Shown here: positions 27,560 through 36,733 of the stretch, in pieces
Numbering within the stretch: position 1 is the stretch's first letter
How the letters are laid out: each line of letters opens with the position of its first letter
Source of the DNA: Rhodococcus sp. X156
GTDB taxonomy: Bacteria > Actinomycetota > Actinomycetes > Mycobacteriales > Mycobacteriaceae
Reading direction: 5' to 3'
Assembly (NCBI RefSeq): GCF_004006015.1
Contig: NZ_CP034766.1
Coordinates: forward strand, 1,397,001 to 1,461,000
DNA length: 64,000 nt
Program-made: the position numbers and the translations under genes
The notes under the pieces: generated by a model
The model's input: only the letters and a program-made list of their open reading frames with translations
Databases searched by the model: none
Told to the model about the DNA's origin: nothing

Positions 27560-28081
27560 ATGGCCATCTACGCCCTCGGCGACATCGCGCCCACCGTCCA
27601 CCCCGACGCCTTCGTGCACCCCGACGCCACGGTGATCGGCAACGTCACGCTGGCTGCGGGCGCCTCGGTGTGGCCGCAGGCGGTGCTGCGCGGCGACTAC
27701 GGGACGATCACCGTGGGGGAGCGCACGAGCGTGCAGGACGGCACCGTGGTGCACTGCACCGACTGGCACCCCACCGACATCGGTGCGGACTGCGTGGTGG
27801 GCCACAACGCGCACGTCGAGGGAGCCACCATCGGCGACGGCTGCCTGATCGCGTCGGGGTCGGTGGTGCTCAACGGGGCGGTGGTCGGCGACGGCGCCGT
27901 GGTCGGTGCGGGCGCGGTGGTGGGCTTCAACGGCAAGGTCCCCGCCCGGACGATGGCCCTGGGGGTGCCGGCCCGCATCCGGGAGGGCCACGAGGTGGCC
28001 GAGGGCTCCACCCTTCCGGTGGTGCAGAAGTACCTGGAGAACATCACCCGCTACCGCGACGAGCTGCGCCGGCTGGACTGA
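27560..28081 (+). CDS. Gamma-carbonic-anhydrase-like hexapeptide-repeat protein
   Basis: 173 aa left-handed beta-helix. Hexapeptide repeats run from about residue 13 to 130 ([40 protein letters not shown]). Metal-type histidines are visible in VVHCTDWHP near 72 and [10 protein letters not shown] near 85, as in the gamma-class carbonic anhydrase/YrdA group. It would trimerise and bind zinc. Carbonic anhydrase activity is not assured, since many homologues are inactive or of unknown role. Confidence 0.87.
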   Translation: MAIYALGDIAPTVHPDAFVHPDATVIGNVTLAAGASVWPQAVLRGDYGTITVGERTSVQDGTVVHCTDWHPTDIGADCVVGHNAHVEGATIGDGCLIASGSVVLNGAVVGDGAVVGAGAVVGFNGKVPARTMALGVPARIREGHEVAEGSTLPVVQKYLENITRYRDELRRLD

Positions 28082-28101
28082 GCGGCAGCCCGGGCGCCGG
28101 A

Positions 28102-28107
28102 TAGCAT
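28102..28107 (+). promoter_or_regulatory. Probable -10 element (TAGCAT), leaderless start for ung
   Basis: TAGCAT ends 8 bases before the GTG at 28116; no Shine-Dalgarno is visible. Confidence 0.45.
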
Positions 28108-28115
28108 CTGCGCTC

Positions 28116-28793
28116 GTGGCTGGACGACCGTTGAACGAGGTGGTGGAGGCCGGCTGGGCGCAGGCCCTCGCGCCGGTGGCCGACAACATCGCCGAGATGG
28201 GTGAGTTCCTGCGTGCGGAGGTGGCCGCCGGACGGCGCTACCTGCCGTCGGGTGCGGCGGTGCTGCGGGCGTTCCAGCAGCCCTTCCACGCGGTGAAGGT
28301 GCTCATCGTGGGCCAGGACCCCTACCCGACGCCGGGGCACGCAGTGGGGCTGAGCTTCTCGGTGGCCCCCGACGTGCGGCCGGTGCCCCGCAGCCTGGCC
28401 AACATCTTCCGCGAGTACACCGACGACCTGGGCCTGCCCGTGCCCAGCACCGGCGACCTCACGCCGTGGACCGAGCAGGGAGTGCTGCTGCTCAACCGCG
28501 TGCTGACCGTGCGCCCGGGGGAGTCGGCCGCGCACCGCGGCAAGGGGTGGGAGGCGATCACCGAGCAGGCCATCCGGGCGCTGGTGGACCGGCCCGACCC
28601 GCTGGTGGCCGTGCTCTGGGGCAAGGACGCCGGCACCCTCACCGAGCTGCTGGGCGACGTGCCGATCATCGCCTCGGCGCACCCCTCGCCGATGTCGGCC
28701 TCCCGCGGGTTCTTCGGCTCGCGCCCGTTCAGCCGGGTCAACGCCGAGCTGGAGGACCTGGGCGAGGAGCCGGTGGACTGGCGCCTGCCCTGA
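28116..28793 (+). CDS. ung: Uracil-DNA glycosylase
   Basis: 225 aa family-1 UDG removing uracil from DNA to start base excision repair. The catalytic-water motif [16 protein letters not shown] lies near residue 66, and the DNA-intercalation motif [18 protein letters not shown] near 189. GTG start at 28116 giving [14 protein letters not shown]. Same position after thiL as in mycobacteria. Confidence 0.97.
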   Translation: MAGRPLNEVVEAGWAQALAPVADNIAEMGEFLRAEVAAGRRYLPSGAAVLRAFQQPFHAVKVLIVGQDPYPTPGHAVGLSFSVAPDVRPVPRSLANIFREYTDDLGLPVPSTGDLTPWTEQGVLLLNRVLTVRPGESAAHRGKGWEAITEQAIRALVDRPDPLVAVLWGKDAGTLTELLGDVPIIASAHPSPMSASRGFFGSRPFSRVNAELEDLGEEPVDWRLP

Positions 28794-28842
28794 CACGCCG
28801 GGTGACGTGGCTCGGGCTCTCGGCGTGAGGCACAGTGGAGTG

Positions 28843-29484
28843 ATGACGCCCGGCAACCACCTCCCCGACGGCACGAGCAGACCCGGCGGGGCACAGGTGG
28901 TGACCGAGCAGGACACCGACGACCGGCAGACCGAGCGTGCGGTGCGCGCCTGGATCAGCAAGCACCCCGGGTGCGGCCGCGATGCCGTGGCCGCGGGCGT
29001 GGGGGTGCCGGTGGAGCGGGTGAGCGAGATCCTCGGGTCCGAGGCGGGGCTGCTGCTCACCGAGACCCGGGCGCGGGTGCCCGAGTTCAGCGACGCGGAG
29101 ATCATCGCCTGCCTGCAGCACGCGGCGGCCACCCTGGGCAGCCCGCTGGCGGTGAGCAAGTACGACGCGGTGAACACCAGCGGCCCCTCCAGCGCCCGCA
29201 TCATCCAGCGCTTCGGCTCCTGGAACGCCGGCTGCGAGGCGGCGGGCCTGGCCGTCAACAAGGGGCGGGTGAGCTACTCGCGGGGCTGGACGCGCCAGTC
29301 GGTGCTGGAGGCGGTGGCCGACTACCTCGCGTCGGAGCGGCCGACGGGCTCCTACGCCGACTACACCGCCTGGGCCCGCCGCACGCCGGGCGCGCCCAGC
29401 GGGCAGACGCTGCGCAACTACGTGGGCGCGTGGTCCAGCGCCAAGGCCGAGGCCATGGTGGTGCTGGCCCAGCGACGGCACTAG
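28843..29484 (+). CDS. Protein with homing-endonuclease-associated (HNH-repeat) modules
   Basis: 213 aa. Two copies of a helical DNA-recognition-like module: FSDAEIIACLQHAAATLG through IIQRFGSWNAGCEAAGL (about residues 83-138), and WTRQSVLEAVADYLASERP through VGAWSSAKAEAMVVL (about 150-207). This matches the homing-endonuclease-associated repeat found in HNH proteins and regulators. No HNH or other nuclease motif is present. A DNA-binding role is likely; its target is unknown. ATG at 28843 preferred over GTG at 28807, as GGAG precedes it. Confidence 0.75.
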   Translation: MTPGNHLPDGTSRPGGAQVVTEQDTDDRQTERAVRAWISKHPGCGRDAVAAGVGVPVERVSEILGSEAGLLLTETRARVPEFSDAEIIACLQHAAATLGSPLAVSKYDAVNTSGPSSARIIQRFGSWNAGCEAAGLAVNKGRVSYSRGWTRQSVLEAVADYLASERPTGSYADYTAWARRTPGAPSGQTLRNYVGAWSSAKAEAMVVLAQRRH

Positions 29485-29516
29485 CCGCCCTGGGGCCGGT
29501 GAGCGGGCACGAAAAA

Positions 29517-29545
29517 GACCCGGTGGAGAACCACCGGGTCTGTTT
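29517..29545 (-). terminator. Strong terminator of rpmB (works on both strands)
   Basis: Perfect 10-bp stem GACCCGGTGG / CCACCGGGTC with a 4-base loop. On the minus strand it is followed by CTTTTTCG, a true U-run for rpmB. On the plus strand TGTTT follows, ending the upstream gene. Confidence 0.85.
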
Positions 29546-29557
29546 CACACAACCAGC

Positions 29558-29749
29558 TCAGGCGCGAACGACCTTGCCCGCCTTGAGGCAGGAGGTGCAG
29601 ACGTTGAGCTTCTTGCGGTTGCCGGGGGACACCTCGGCGCGAACCGTCTGGATGTTGGGGTCCCAACGGCGCTTGGTACGTCGGTGCGAGTGCGAGACCG
29701 ACATGCCGAAGCCGGGTCCCTTGGCGCAGACGTCACAGACGGCAGCCAT
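29558..29749 (-). CDS. rpmB: 50S ribosomal protein L28
   Basis: 63 aa. [20 protein letters not shown] at the start and [13 protein letters not shown] at the end hold two CxxC pairs, the zinc-binding (C+) form. [18 protein letters not shown] lies in the middle. It lies opposite to its neighbours and is followed by a strong terminator. A divergent 199-bp gap separates it from the FakA-like gene. Confidence 0.97.
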   Translation of the reverse strand: MAAVCDVCAKGPGFGMSVSHSHRRTKRRWDPNIQTVRAEVSPGNRKKLNVCTSCLKAGKVVRA

Positions 29750-29948
29750 AGTCGGACTCCTCGATAGTCATTACTTCACGGACAACCCGGCTAGCGTAGC
29801 GGGCGCACGCCGGCTCAGACAAACGACCCCACCAGCAGTCCCGCCGCCCCGCCGCCCGGGCACCAGTCGCGCTGTCGGGGCACGCGGATAGTCTCAGGTG
29901 ACCCGCCCACGGGGCTGATCACCCCGGAGCACACCAAGGAGACGTCAG

Positions 29949-31580
29949 GTGCTGCAGCTGCTCGACGCCGCCGCACTACGGCGCTGGGCGGACGCCTGCG
30001 TGGAGGTGCTCACCACCCACTGCGCGGAGATCAACGGGCTCAACGTCTTTCCGGTTGCCGACTCCGACACGGGCAGCAACTTGCTGCACACCCTGCGGGC
30101 GGGGCTGGACGCCCTGGTCCGCGCGCCCGAGGAGGTCAGCCAGAGCTGCTCGGCCACGGCGGCCGCTCTGGCCCGCGGCACCCTGGTCGGTGCCCGGGGC
30201 AACTCCGGGGTGCTCATCTCCCAGGTGCTGCGCGGGCTGGCCGAGACCGTCCCCACCGACGCCGGCCTCACCGGTGCCGACCTCTCCGCGGCGCTGCGCC
30301 GGGCCGACGAGCTGGCCTACGCGTCGGTGGGCGAGCCGGTGGAGGGCACCGTGCTCACCGTGCTGCACGCCGCTGCCGAGGCCGCGCAGCGGGTGGAGCA
30401 GCCCAGCCTGGCCGCGGTGGCCACCGCCGCTGCCCGGGCCGCCACCGAGGCGCTCGCCCACACTCCGTCGCAGCTGTCCGTGCTGGCCAAGGCCGGGGTG
30501 GTGGACGCGGGCGGCCGGGGGCTGGTGCTCATGCTCGACGCGCTGGTGGCCGTGGTCACCGGCACCGCCGCCCCCAACCCGGTGCGCACCGTCAGCGCCC
30601 GGCCCGCGGAGATGCTCACCGCCGAGCGGGAGAGCGGGTCGTCGGCGCACGACTACGAGGTGATGTACCTGCTCGACGGCACGGGCCCGGAGCAGGTCGC
30701 CGGGCTGCGCGAGCACCTCAACGCCATCGGCGACTCGGTGGTGGTGGTGGGTGACGGCAGCGACCTGTACTCGGTGCACGTGCACTGCAACGACATCGGC
30801 GCTGCGGTGGAGGCCGGCGTGGTGGCCGGGCGTCCGCACCGCATCACCGTGGCCCGCTTCGCCGACGTCGCCGAGCCCCGCCAGGACAGCGGCCGGCTCA
30901 CCAGGGAGCGGGCGCTGCTGGCCCTGGTGTCCGGGGCGGAGACGGCCTCGCTGTTCGCCGGGGAGGGCGCGGTGGTGCTGCGCTGTGGACCTGGCCCGGT
31001 GGAGCCGGACGCGGTGCGCAGCGCCATCGAGGACACCCGCGCCGGCCACGTCACGGTGCTGCCCAACGGCCTGGTGCCCCAGCGCGAGCTGATCGACGTG
31101 GTGGCCGCCATCCGCAAGGCCGGGCAGGGCGTGACGGTGCTGCCCAGCAGCTCACCCGTGCAGGGGCTGGCCGCGCTCGCCGTGCACGACCCCGGCCGCG
31201 ACCACGAGGACGACACCCTGGCCATGGCCGAGGCCGCCACCGCCACCCGCCGCGGCGCGGTGCGGGTGGCCCGCGAGCAGGCGCTGACCTGGGTGGGCCG
31301 CTGCGAGCCCGGCGACGTGCTGGGCCTGCTGGACGACGAGGTGGTGCTCATCGCCCGCGGGGACGACCCGGCCGAGCAGCAGTCCGAGGCGGTGCGCGGT
31401 CTGCTGGACCGCATGCTCGACGCCGGTGGTGAGCTGGTGACGGTGCTGACGGGGGAGGGGATGGACGCGACGCTGGAGCAGGAGATGGCCGACCACGTGC
31501 AGGCGGTGCACCCCGGGGTCGAGCTGGTGGTCTACCCAGGTGGCGTGCTGGGAGACGTCGCCGTGCTCGGGGTGGAGTGA
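29949..31580 (+). CDS. DAK2/DegV-like two-domain kinase (FakA/YloV family)
   Basis: 543 aa. The DhaL-type ATP-binding domain is at residues about 10-200, with NGLNVFPVADSDTGSNLLHT (Asp residues for Mg-ATP), ARGNSGVLISQVLRGLA and KAGVVDAGGRGLVLML. Residues about 230-543 match the FakA middle and C-terminal domains (MYLLDGTGPEQVAGLRE, VHVHCNDIGAAVEAG). FakA phosphorylates fatty acids bound by FakB; no FakB gene is here. GTG at 29949 with AAGGAGA upstream. It lies 4 bp before recG, as in many Gram-positives. Confidence 0.9.
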   Translation: MLQLLDAAALRRWADACVEVLTTHCAEINGLNVFPVADSDTGSNLLHTLRAGLDALVRAPEEVSQSCSATAAALARGTLVGARGNSGVLISQVLRGLAETVPTDAGLTGADLSAALRRADELAYASVGEPVEGTVLTVLHAAAEAAQRVEQPSLAAVATAAARAATEALAHTPSQLSVLAKAGVVDAGGRGLVLMLDALVAVVTGTAAPNPVRTVSARPAEMLTAERESGSSAHDYEVMYLLDGTGPEQVAGLREHLNAIGDSVVVVGDGSDLYSVHVHCNDIGAAVEAGVVAGRPHRITVARFADVAEPRQDSGRLTRERALLALVSGAETASLFAGEGAVVLRCGPGPVEPDAVRSAIEDTRAGHVTVLPNGLVPQRELIDVVAAIRKAGQGVTVLPSSSPVQGLAALAVHDPGRDHEDDTLAMAEAATATRRGAVRVAREQALTWVGRCEPGDVLGLLDDEVVLIARGDDPAEQQSEAVRGLLDRMLDAGGELVTVLTGEGMDATLEQEMADHVQAVHPGVELVVYPGGVLGDVAVLGVE

Positions 31581-31584
31581 GCCC

Positions 31585-33807
31585 GTGGCGCAGCTGACCG
31601 ACCCGCTGGGGCACGTGCTGGGGGAGAAGGCGGGCAAGGCCCTGGCCAAGACGCTGGACCTGCACACCGTGGACGACCTGCTGCGGCACTACCCGCGCCG
31701 CTACGCCGAGCGCGGCGAGCTGACGTCGATCGCCGGGCTGGAGGAGGACGAGCACGTCACGGTGATGGCGCGCATCGCCAAGGTGGACCTGCGCAAGATG
31801 CAGCAGCGTCGCGGCACCATCCTCACGCTCACCATCACCGACGGCCGGAGCGAGCTCACCTGCACCTACTTCAACCAGCCCCACCTGGCCAAGGAGCTCA
31901 CCCGCGGCCGGCGCGGGCTGTTCGCCGGCAAGGTCAGCCGCTACCGCCGGTCGCTGCAGCTGACCAACCCGCAGTACCTGCTGCTGCCCGACGACGACCA
32001 CCTCACCGCCAGCTCCTCGGAGGGCTCGGGGGTGCTGGGGCTGGCCGCGGTGCCCGACGAGCGCGACTTCACCCGCCCGCTGCTGCCGGTGTACCCCTCC
32101 GCGGCCGGGCTGCCGTCCTGGACGGTGGCGCAGTGCGTGCGGGTGGTGCTGGACGTGCTGGAGGAGCCGGTGGACCCGCTGCCGGAGCAGCTGCGCACCG
32201 AGCACCAGCTGGCGCCGCTGGGCCAGGCGCTGCGGGCGGTGCACCTGCCGGAGGACGAGGCCGAGCTGGCCGCGGCCCGCCAGCGGCTGCGCTTCGACGA
32301 GGCGCTGGCCCTGCAGCTGGTGCTGGCCCAGCGCCGCCACGCCGACACCGAGCGCAGCGCCCCGGCGCTGCCCCCGCGCCCGGACGGCCTCGCCGCCGCC
32401 TTCGAGCGCCAGCTGCCGTTCGCGCTCACCGAGGGCCAGCAGCAGGTGGGCGCGGAGGTGGCCGCCGACCTCGCCCAGACGCACCCGATGAGCCGGTTGC
32501 TGCAGGGGGAGGTGGGCTCGGGCAAGACGGTCGTCGCGCTGCGGGCCATGCTCGCCGCCGTGGACGCCGGCCGCCAGGCTGCGCTGCTGGCGCCCACCGA
32601 GGTGCTCGCCGCCCAGCACGCCCGCTCGCTGGCGGACATGCTCGGCCCGCTGGGTCGTGCCGGTGAGCTGGACAGCGCCGAGCAGGCCACCCGGGTCACC
32701 CTGGTCACCGGCTCCATGCCGACCGCGGCCAAGCGCCGGGCGCTGCTGGAGGTGGTCACCGGCGACGCCGGGATCGTGGTGGGCACGCACGCACTGATCC
32801 AGGACACCGTGCAGTTCTTCGACCTGGGCCTGGTGGTGGTGGACGAGCAGCACCGCTTCGGCGTGGAGCAGCGCGACGCCCTGCGCGAGCGTGGCCGCGA
32901 CGGCGCCACCCCGCACCTGCTGGTGATGACCGCCACCCCCATCCCGCGCACCGTGGCGATGACGGTGTTCGGTGACCTCACCGTCTCCACGCTGCGCGAG
33001 CTGCCCCGGGGGCGCTCACCGATCGCCAGCTCGGTGGTGCCGGTGCTGGAGAAGCCCGCCTGGCTGGATCGTGCCTGGGAGCGGGTGCGCGAGGAGGTGG
33101 CGGCCGGCAGGCAGGCCTACGTGGTGTGCTCGCGCATCGGCGACGACGGCTCGGCGGAGGACGAGGTGGCGGCCGCCAAGGGGGGCGAGGGCCCGGAGAC
33201 GTCGGCGGTGCTGGAGGTGGCGCCGGAGCTGGCGGCGGGACCGCTGGCGGGGTTGCGGGTGGAGGCCCTGCACGGGCGGCTGCCCAGCGACGAGAAGGAC
33301 GCCATCATGCGGGCCTTCGCCGGGGGCGAGATCGACGTGCTGGTGGCCACCACGGTGATCGAGGTGGGCGTGGACGTGCCCAACGCCACCACCATGGTGA
33401 TCATGGACGCCGAGCGCTTCGGCGTGAGCCAGCTGCACCAGCTGCGCGGCCGGGTGGGCCGGGGCGGGCACGCCGGGCTGTGCCTGCTGCTCACCAGCGC
33501 CGCGCCGGGCAGTCGTTCCCGCGAGCGCATCGAGGCCGTCGCCGCCACCACCGACGGGTTCGAGCTGGCCCAGCTGGACCTGGAGCAGCGCCGGGAGGGC
33601 GACGTGCTGGGCGTGGCGCAGTCCGGGCACAAGTCGTCGCTGCGGATGCTCTCGCTGCTGCGCGACACTGAGGTGATCGCCGCCGCCCGCGAGCAGGCGG
33701 AGCTGATCGTCGCTGGCGACCCCACCCTCCAGGCGCACCCCGGGCTGGCCGCGATGGTGACCTCAGCCCTGGACGGCGAGCGGGTCAGCTACCTGGTCAA
33801 GGCCTGA
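31585..33807 (+). CDS. recG: ATP-dependent DNA helicase RecG
   Basis: 740 aa. The N-terminal wedge/OB domain (about 1-260) is followed by superfamily-2 helicase domains: Walker A QGEVGSGKTVVALRA near residue 309, DEQH box VVVDEQHRFGVEQRD near 420, MTATPIPRTVAMTVFGDL near 452, and VATTVIEVGVDVPNATTMV near 590. It remodels stalled forks and Holliday junctions. GTG at 31585, just after the preceding stop. Confidence 0.97.
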   Translation: MAQLTDPLGHVLGEKAGKALAKTLDLHTVDDLLRHYPRRYAERGELTSIAGLEEDEHVTVMARIAKVDLRKMQQRRGTILTLTITDGRSELTCTYFNQPHLAKELTRGRRGLFAGKVSRYRRSLQLTNPQYLLLPDDDHLTASSSEGSGVLGLAAVPDERDFTRPLLPVYPSAAGLPSWTVAQCVRVVLDVLEEPVDPLPEQLRTEHQLAPLGQALRAVHLPEDEAELAAARQRLRFDEALALQLVLAQRRHADTERSAPALPPRPDGLAAAFERQLPFALTEGQQQVGAEVAADLAQTHPMSRLLQGEVGSGKTVVALRAMLAAVDAGRQAALLAPTEVLAAQHARSLADMLGPLGRAGELDSAEQATRVTLVTGSMPTAAKRRALLEVVTGDAGIVVGTHALIQDTVQFFDLGLVVVDEQHRFGVEQRDALRERGRDGATPHLLVMTATPIPRTVAMTVFGDLTVSTLRELPRGRSPIASSVVPVLEKPAWLDRAWERVREEVAAGRQAYVVCSRIGDDGSAEDEVAAAKGGEGPETSAVLEVAPELAAGPLAGLRVEALHGRLPSDEKDAIMRAFAGGEIDVLVATTVIEVGVDVPNATTMVIMDAERFGVSQLHQLRGRVGRGGHAGLCLLLTSAAPGSRSRERIEAVAATTDGFELAQLDLEQRREGDVLGVAQSGHKSSLRMLSLLRDTEVIAAAREQAELIVAGDPTLQAHPGLAAMVTSALDGERVSYLVKA

Positions 33808-33819
33808 GCGGGGGTCTGC

Positions 33820-34635
33820 TCACCCGCCGTACCGGGTGGAGGTCGGGCCCACGGGACCCGGACCCTGCGCGCTGGGGCGCCAGGTGGTGGCCTTGACCAG
33901 GTCGATCCCCAGGTCGTGACTGAGGACGCCGGCGCTGTTGAGCCCGGCGGAGTCGAACCAGGACTGGTCGGCCTCCGGGTGCGGGCCCACCACGCCCACC
34001 CGGCCGCTGCCGTAGGAGGAGACGACGGCGGCCGGCTCCCCGGTGAGGTAGGTGGCGATCACCTCGGCGTCGGCGCCGGGGGCGATCCGAAAGACCGGCC
34101 CGTCCTGGAAGTACATCCGCCGGGGCACCCCGCGCCATAGCACCGACACGATGGTGTCGCGGGTGGTCCGGACCGTGGCCCCGTCGAGGGTGACGTACTG
34201 CTCGGTGTCACCAGGCAGCAGCCGGAACCCCGGCGTCGCGCCCGCGAGGTAGCCGCCGAGGCAGAAGCCGAGGTAGCTGCCGCCCTGGCGGACCCATGCC
34301 CGGATCACCTCGGTGTCCGCACTGATCTCGTCCCACGCCGGGTCGAGGTTGGCGCCGCCGGGCTGGGCGTACGCCGTCGCCGTGGCCAGGGTGTCCGCGG
34401 ACAGCGACAGGTCCTCGTCGGGGCCCACGTACGAGGTGCGGAAGTGGGCGCTGCGCAGCAGCGCGGTGACCGCCTCGGGGCAGCCCGGGGTGGCCGCGGG
34501 CCCGCGGTACACCAGGGCGAGCGGGCCGCTGTCGCGGTCGATGCTCAGCACGCCCACCCCACCGGCCGCCGCCAGCACGCCGGCTCCGCCCAGGCCCAGC
34601 AGCAGCTGTCGTCGGGTGACCCGCGCCTCGCTCAC
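33820..34635 (-). CDS. Tat-exported amidotransferase-like protein (BPL_N fold), copy 2
   Basis: 271 aa. A twin-arginine signal (VTRRQLLLGLGGAGVLAAAG, residues 6-25) is followed by a class-I glutamine-amidotransferase-like domain of the biotin-protein-ligase N-terminal type. ALVYRGPAATPGCPEAV begins it near 39; TAYAQPGGANLDPAW follows. GSYLGFCLGGYLAGATPGF holds the likely nucleophile Cys, and VGVVGPHPEADQSWF closes it. It is clearly paralogous to the gene at 35987-36733 but is exported. Its GTG start overlaps the stop of the acyltransferase gene (GTGA). Substrate unknown; hydrolysis or amide transfer on the product of the upstream synthetase is an inference. Confidence 0.78.
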   Translation of the reverse strand: MSEARVTRRQLLLGLGGAGVLAAAGGVGVLSIDRDSGPLALVYRGPAATPGCPEAVTALLRSAHFRTSYVGPDEDLSLSADTLATATAYAQPGGANLDPAWDEISADTEVIRAWVRQGGSYLGFCLGGYLAGATPGFRLLPGDTEQYVTLDGATVRTTRDTIVSVLWRGVPRRMYFQDGPVFRIAPGADAEVIATYLTGEPAAVVSSYGSGRVGVVGPHPEADQSWFDSAGLNSAGVLSHDLGIDLVKATTWRPSAQGPGPVGPTSTRYGG

Positions 34636-35990
34636 CGCGGCGCCCACCGGTGCCGGGCCCGCTGCCGGTGCCGTCCGCCTGACCTGCGGGAGGGCGGTGC
34701 GGAGGCCACGGCGAGGACCCGGCGCCGCGCCCGGGTGGCGGCGCCGGTGGCCAGGGTCTCCAGCGGGCCGCGGCCGGCGATGGACCGCCACGCGAGTCCC
34801 AGCGCCAGCACCGCCACCACCTGCAGCAGGTAGCTGGTCATCGCGGGATAGGTGTCGTGGGCGGAGTTGATGAACATGAGGTGGACGGTGTACAGCGTCA
34901 GCGTCATCGTCCCGGCGGCCACGAGCGGCGCCTGCACCGCGCCGAGCACCCGGCGCACCGGCGGCCAGGCGAGGTGGCCCACCAGCAGCAGCACTCCGAT
35001 CACCGCCAGCGCCACCCCGGTGGTGGCGGCCAGGTCGAGCGGGGTGCTGGTGTGCGGCTTGTCCAGCGCGAGCCACCACCAGGTGGAGGTGGGGGTGGTG
35101 CCGTCGCCGCCGAAGACCAGCACGTCCTCGGTCTCGGAGGTGGTGAGGTTGCTGGCGTCCACCGCGGCACGGATGCGGTCCACCCCGCCGTAGGTGTGCA
35201 GCAGCAGCGAGGACGTGACCGCCGCGGCCACGGCGAGCACGAGCCCGCTGACCAGCGTCACGAGCGCCACCTTCGCCCGGCCCAGGGACAGGCGCCCCAG
35301 CACCAGTCCCGCGCAGAGGTAGGCCATCCACGGCAGCGCGGGGTACTCACCCACGAGCGTCACCTCCGCGAGCAGCTGGCCGGGACCCTGCACCAGGTCG
35401 CCGAAGCCTGGGTTGTCCAGCGACGGGGCGGGCAGGTGCGGCAGCAGCACGTGGGTCAGCGCGGGTCCCCCCACCGCCGCGACGACGCCTGCGCCGGCGA
35501 CCGCCCAGGTGGGCAGCAGGACCAGGGGAGCGACCAGGACGAACATCATCGCGTAGTACGGCAGGATCACCATGGCCAGCGAGGGGTCGGCGTAGCCCAG
35601 CAACAGACCGATGCAGCCGATGACCCCCGCCCGGGCGAGCAGCCCGACGGCGGTGGGAACCGCGGCCCCCCGTCGTACCCGGGCCCGGCCGGTCATGAAG
35701 GCGACGGACACCCCGGCGAGCACCGCGAACAGCGCGGCGGATCGCCCGCCGAAGACCAGGAAGCTCCAGGTGGGCGCACCAGTGTCCGGGTCGAAGTCGG
35801 GCAGGGCGTGGATGGCCATCATCCCGACGAGCGCGATGCCGCGCGCGGCGTCGATCCCGTTCAGCCGAGCCCGAGGGAGCTGACCCACCGCCCCCGGGCC
35901 TGCCGTGCGCGGCACGGGGGAGGGCCGGGGCGCCGGGGAGGGCCGCAGCGCCGTGGTCGGGGTGGCGCCCGTGCGCAGGGCGGCGGTCAC
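34632..35990 (-). CDS. Multi-pass acyltransferase (HGSNAT/DUF1624-like)
   Basis: 452 aa with a Pro/Ala/Arg-rich N-terminus, about ten hydrophobic segments and an Arg-rich cytosolic tail. The start of the fold, RLNGIDAARGIALVGMMAIH, is typical of heparan-alpha-glucosaminide N-acetyltransferase-like membrane proteins, with the conserved Arg and His. GTMTLTLYTVHLMFI near residue 375 is the closing motif. Such proteins move acyl groups across the membrane onto an outside acceptor. It is placed between two paralogous amidotransferase-like genes and overlaps both by GTGA, so all share one transcript. Confidence 0.8.
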   Translation of the reverse strand: MTAALRTGATPTTALRPSPAPRPSPVPRTAGPGAVGQLPRARLNGIDAARGIALVGMMAIHALPDFDPDTGAPTWSFLVFGGRSAALFAVLAGVSVAFMTGRARVRRGAAVPTAVGLLARAGVIGCIGLLLGYADPSLAMVILPYYAMMFVLVAPLVLLPTWAVAGAGVVAAVGGPALTHVLLPHLPAPSLDNPGFGDLVQGPGQLLAEVTLVGEYPALPWMAYLCAGLVLGRLSLGRAKVALVTLVSGLVLAVAAAVTSSLLLHTYGGVDRIRAAVDASNLTTSETEDVLVFGGDGTTPTSTWWWLALDKPHTSTPLDLAATTGVALAVIGVLLLVGHLAWPPVRRVLGAVQAPLVAAGTMTLTLYTVHLMFINSAHDTYPAMTSYLLQVVAVLALGLAWRSIAGRGPLETLATGAATRARRRVLAVASAPPSRRSGGRHRQRARHRWAPR

Positions 35991-36733
35991 GGGGACATCA
36001 CCGCGTCGACCAGGGCGAGCCCGAGGTCCTGCCCGCGGGCGGCGGCGGCGTCCCGCCGCCGGCGGCCGGGGTCGGGCAGCCCCGCGTCGGTGAACCAGTC
36101 CCTGGTGGCCTCCGGGTGCGGGCCGACCACGCCGACCCGGCCGGCGCCGTACCCGGTGACCAGGGCGGCCACCGTCCCGTTCGGGTAGGTCGCCATCACC
36201 GTGGTCCCCTCGTCGGCAGAGATCTCGAAGTGCGGGCCGTCCTGGAAGAACAGCACTCGCCGGTCGTCGCCCCAGCAGACCTCCACCAGGGTGTCGTCGG
36301 TGGTGCGCACGGTGGCCCCACGGCTCACCACGTACTGGTCGGTGTCGCCGGGCAGCAGCTTGAACCCCGGCGTGGCGCCCGCGAGGTATCCGCCGAGGCA
36401 GAAACCGAGGTACCGGCCACCGCCCTGGACGTACCCGCGGATGTCGTGCCGGTGCTTGCGCAGCCGGCGGTAGGCGGGCCCCAGGTCGGCGCCCCCCGGC
36501 TGCGCGTACACCGCCGCCCCCGCCAGGGTCGCGGCGCTGAGGGGATGCGGCTCGTGGGGTCCGACGTAGCGCACCGCGAAGCCCCAGCGGCTGGCGCTGA
36601 GCAGCTCGGCGACCGCCTCGGAGCAGCCGGGCACCGAGGCAGGTCCGCGGTACACCAGCGCCAGCGGTGCGCCGTCGGGCCCGGCCCGCGTGGCCTCCGG
36701 CTCCGCGCTGGTGCGCCCGAGCCACCGCCTCAT
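35987..36733 (-). CDS. Cytosolic amidotransferase-like protein (BPL_N fold), copy 1
   Basis: 248 aa. Same domain as the Tat-exported paralogue: ALVYRGPASVPGCSEAVAEL near residue 28, VYAQPGGADLGPAYRRL near 80, GRYLGFCLGGYLAGATPGF near 110 with the candidate Cys, and VGVVGPHPEATRDWF near 210. It has no signal peptide (MRRWLGRTSAEPEATRAG), so it should stay in the cytosol. ATG at 36733 overlaps the stop of the synthetase gene (ATGA). Function unknown beyond the fold; a role in handling the synthetase product is inferred. Confidence 0.78.
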   Translation of the reverse strand: MRRWLGRTSAEPEATRAGPDGAPLALVYRGPASVPGCSEAVAELLSASRWGFAVRYVGPHEPHPLSAATLAGAAVYAQPGGADLGPAYRRLRKHRHDIRGYVQGGGRYLGFCLGGYLAGATPGFKLLPGDTDQYVVSRGATVRTTDDTLVEVCWGDDRRVLFFQDGPHFEISADEGTTVMATYPNGTVAALVTGYGAGRVGVVGPHPEATRDWFTDAGLPDPGRRRRDAAAARGQDLGLALVDAVMSP

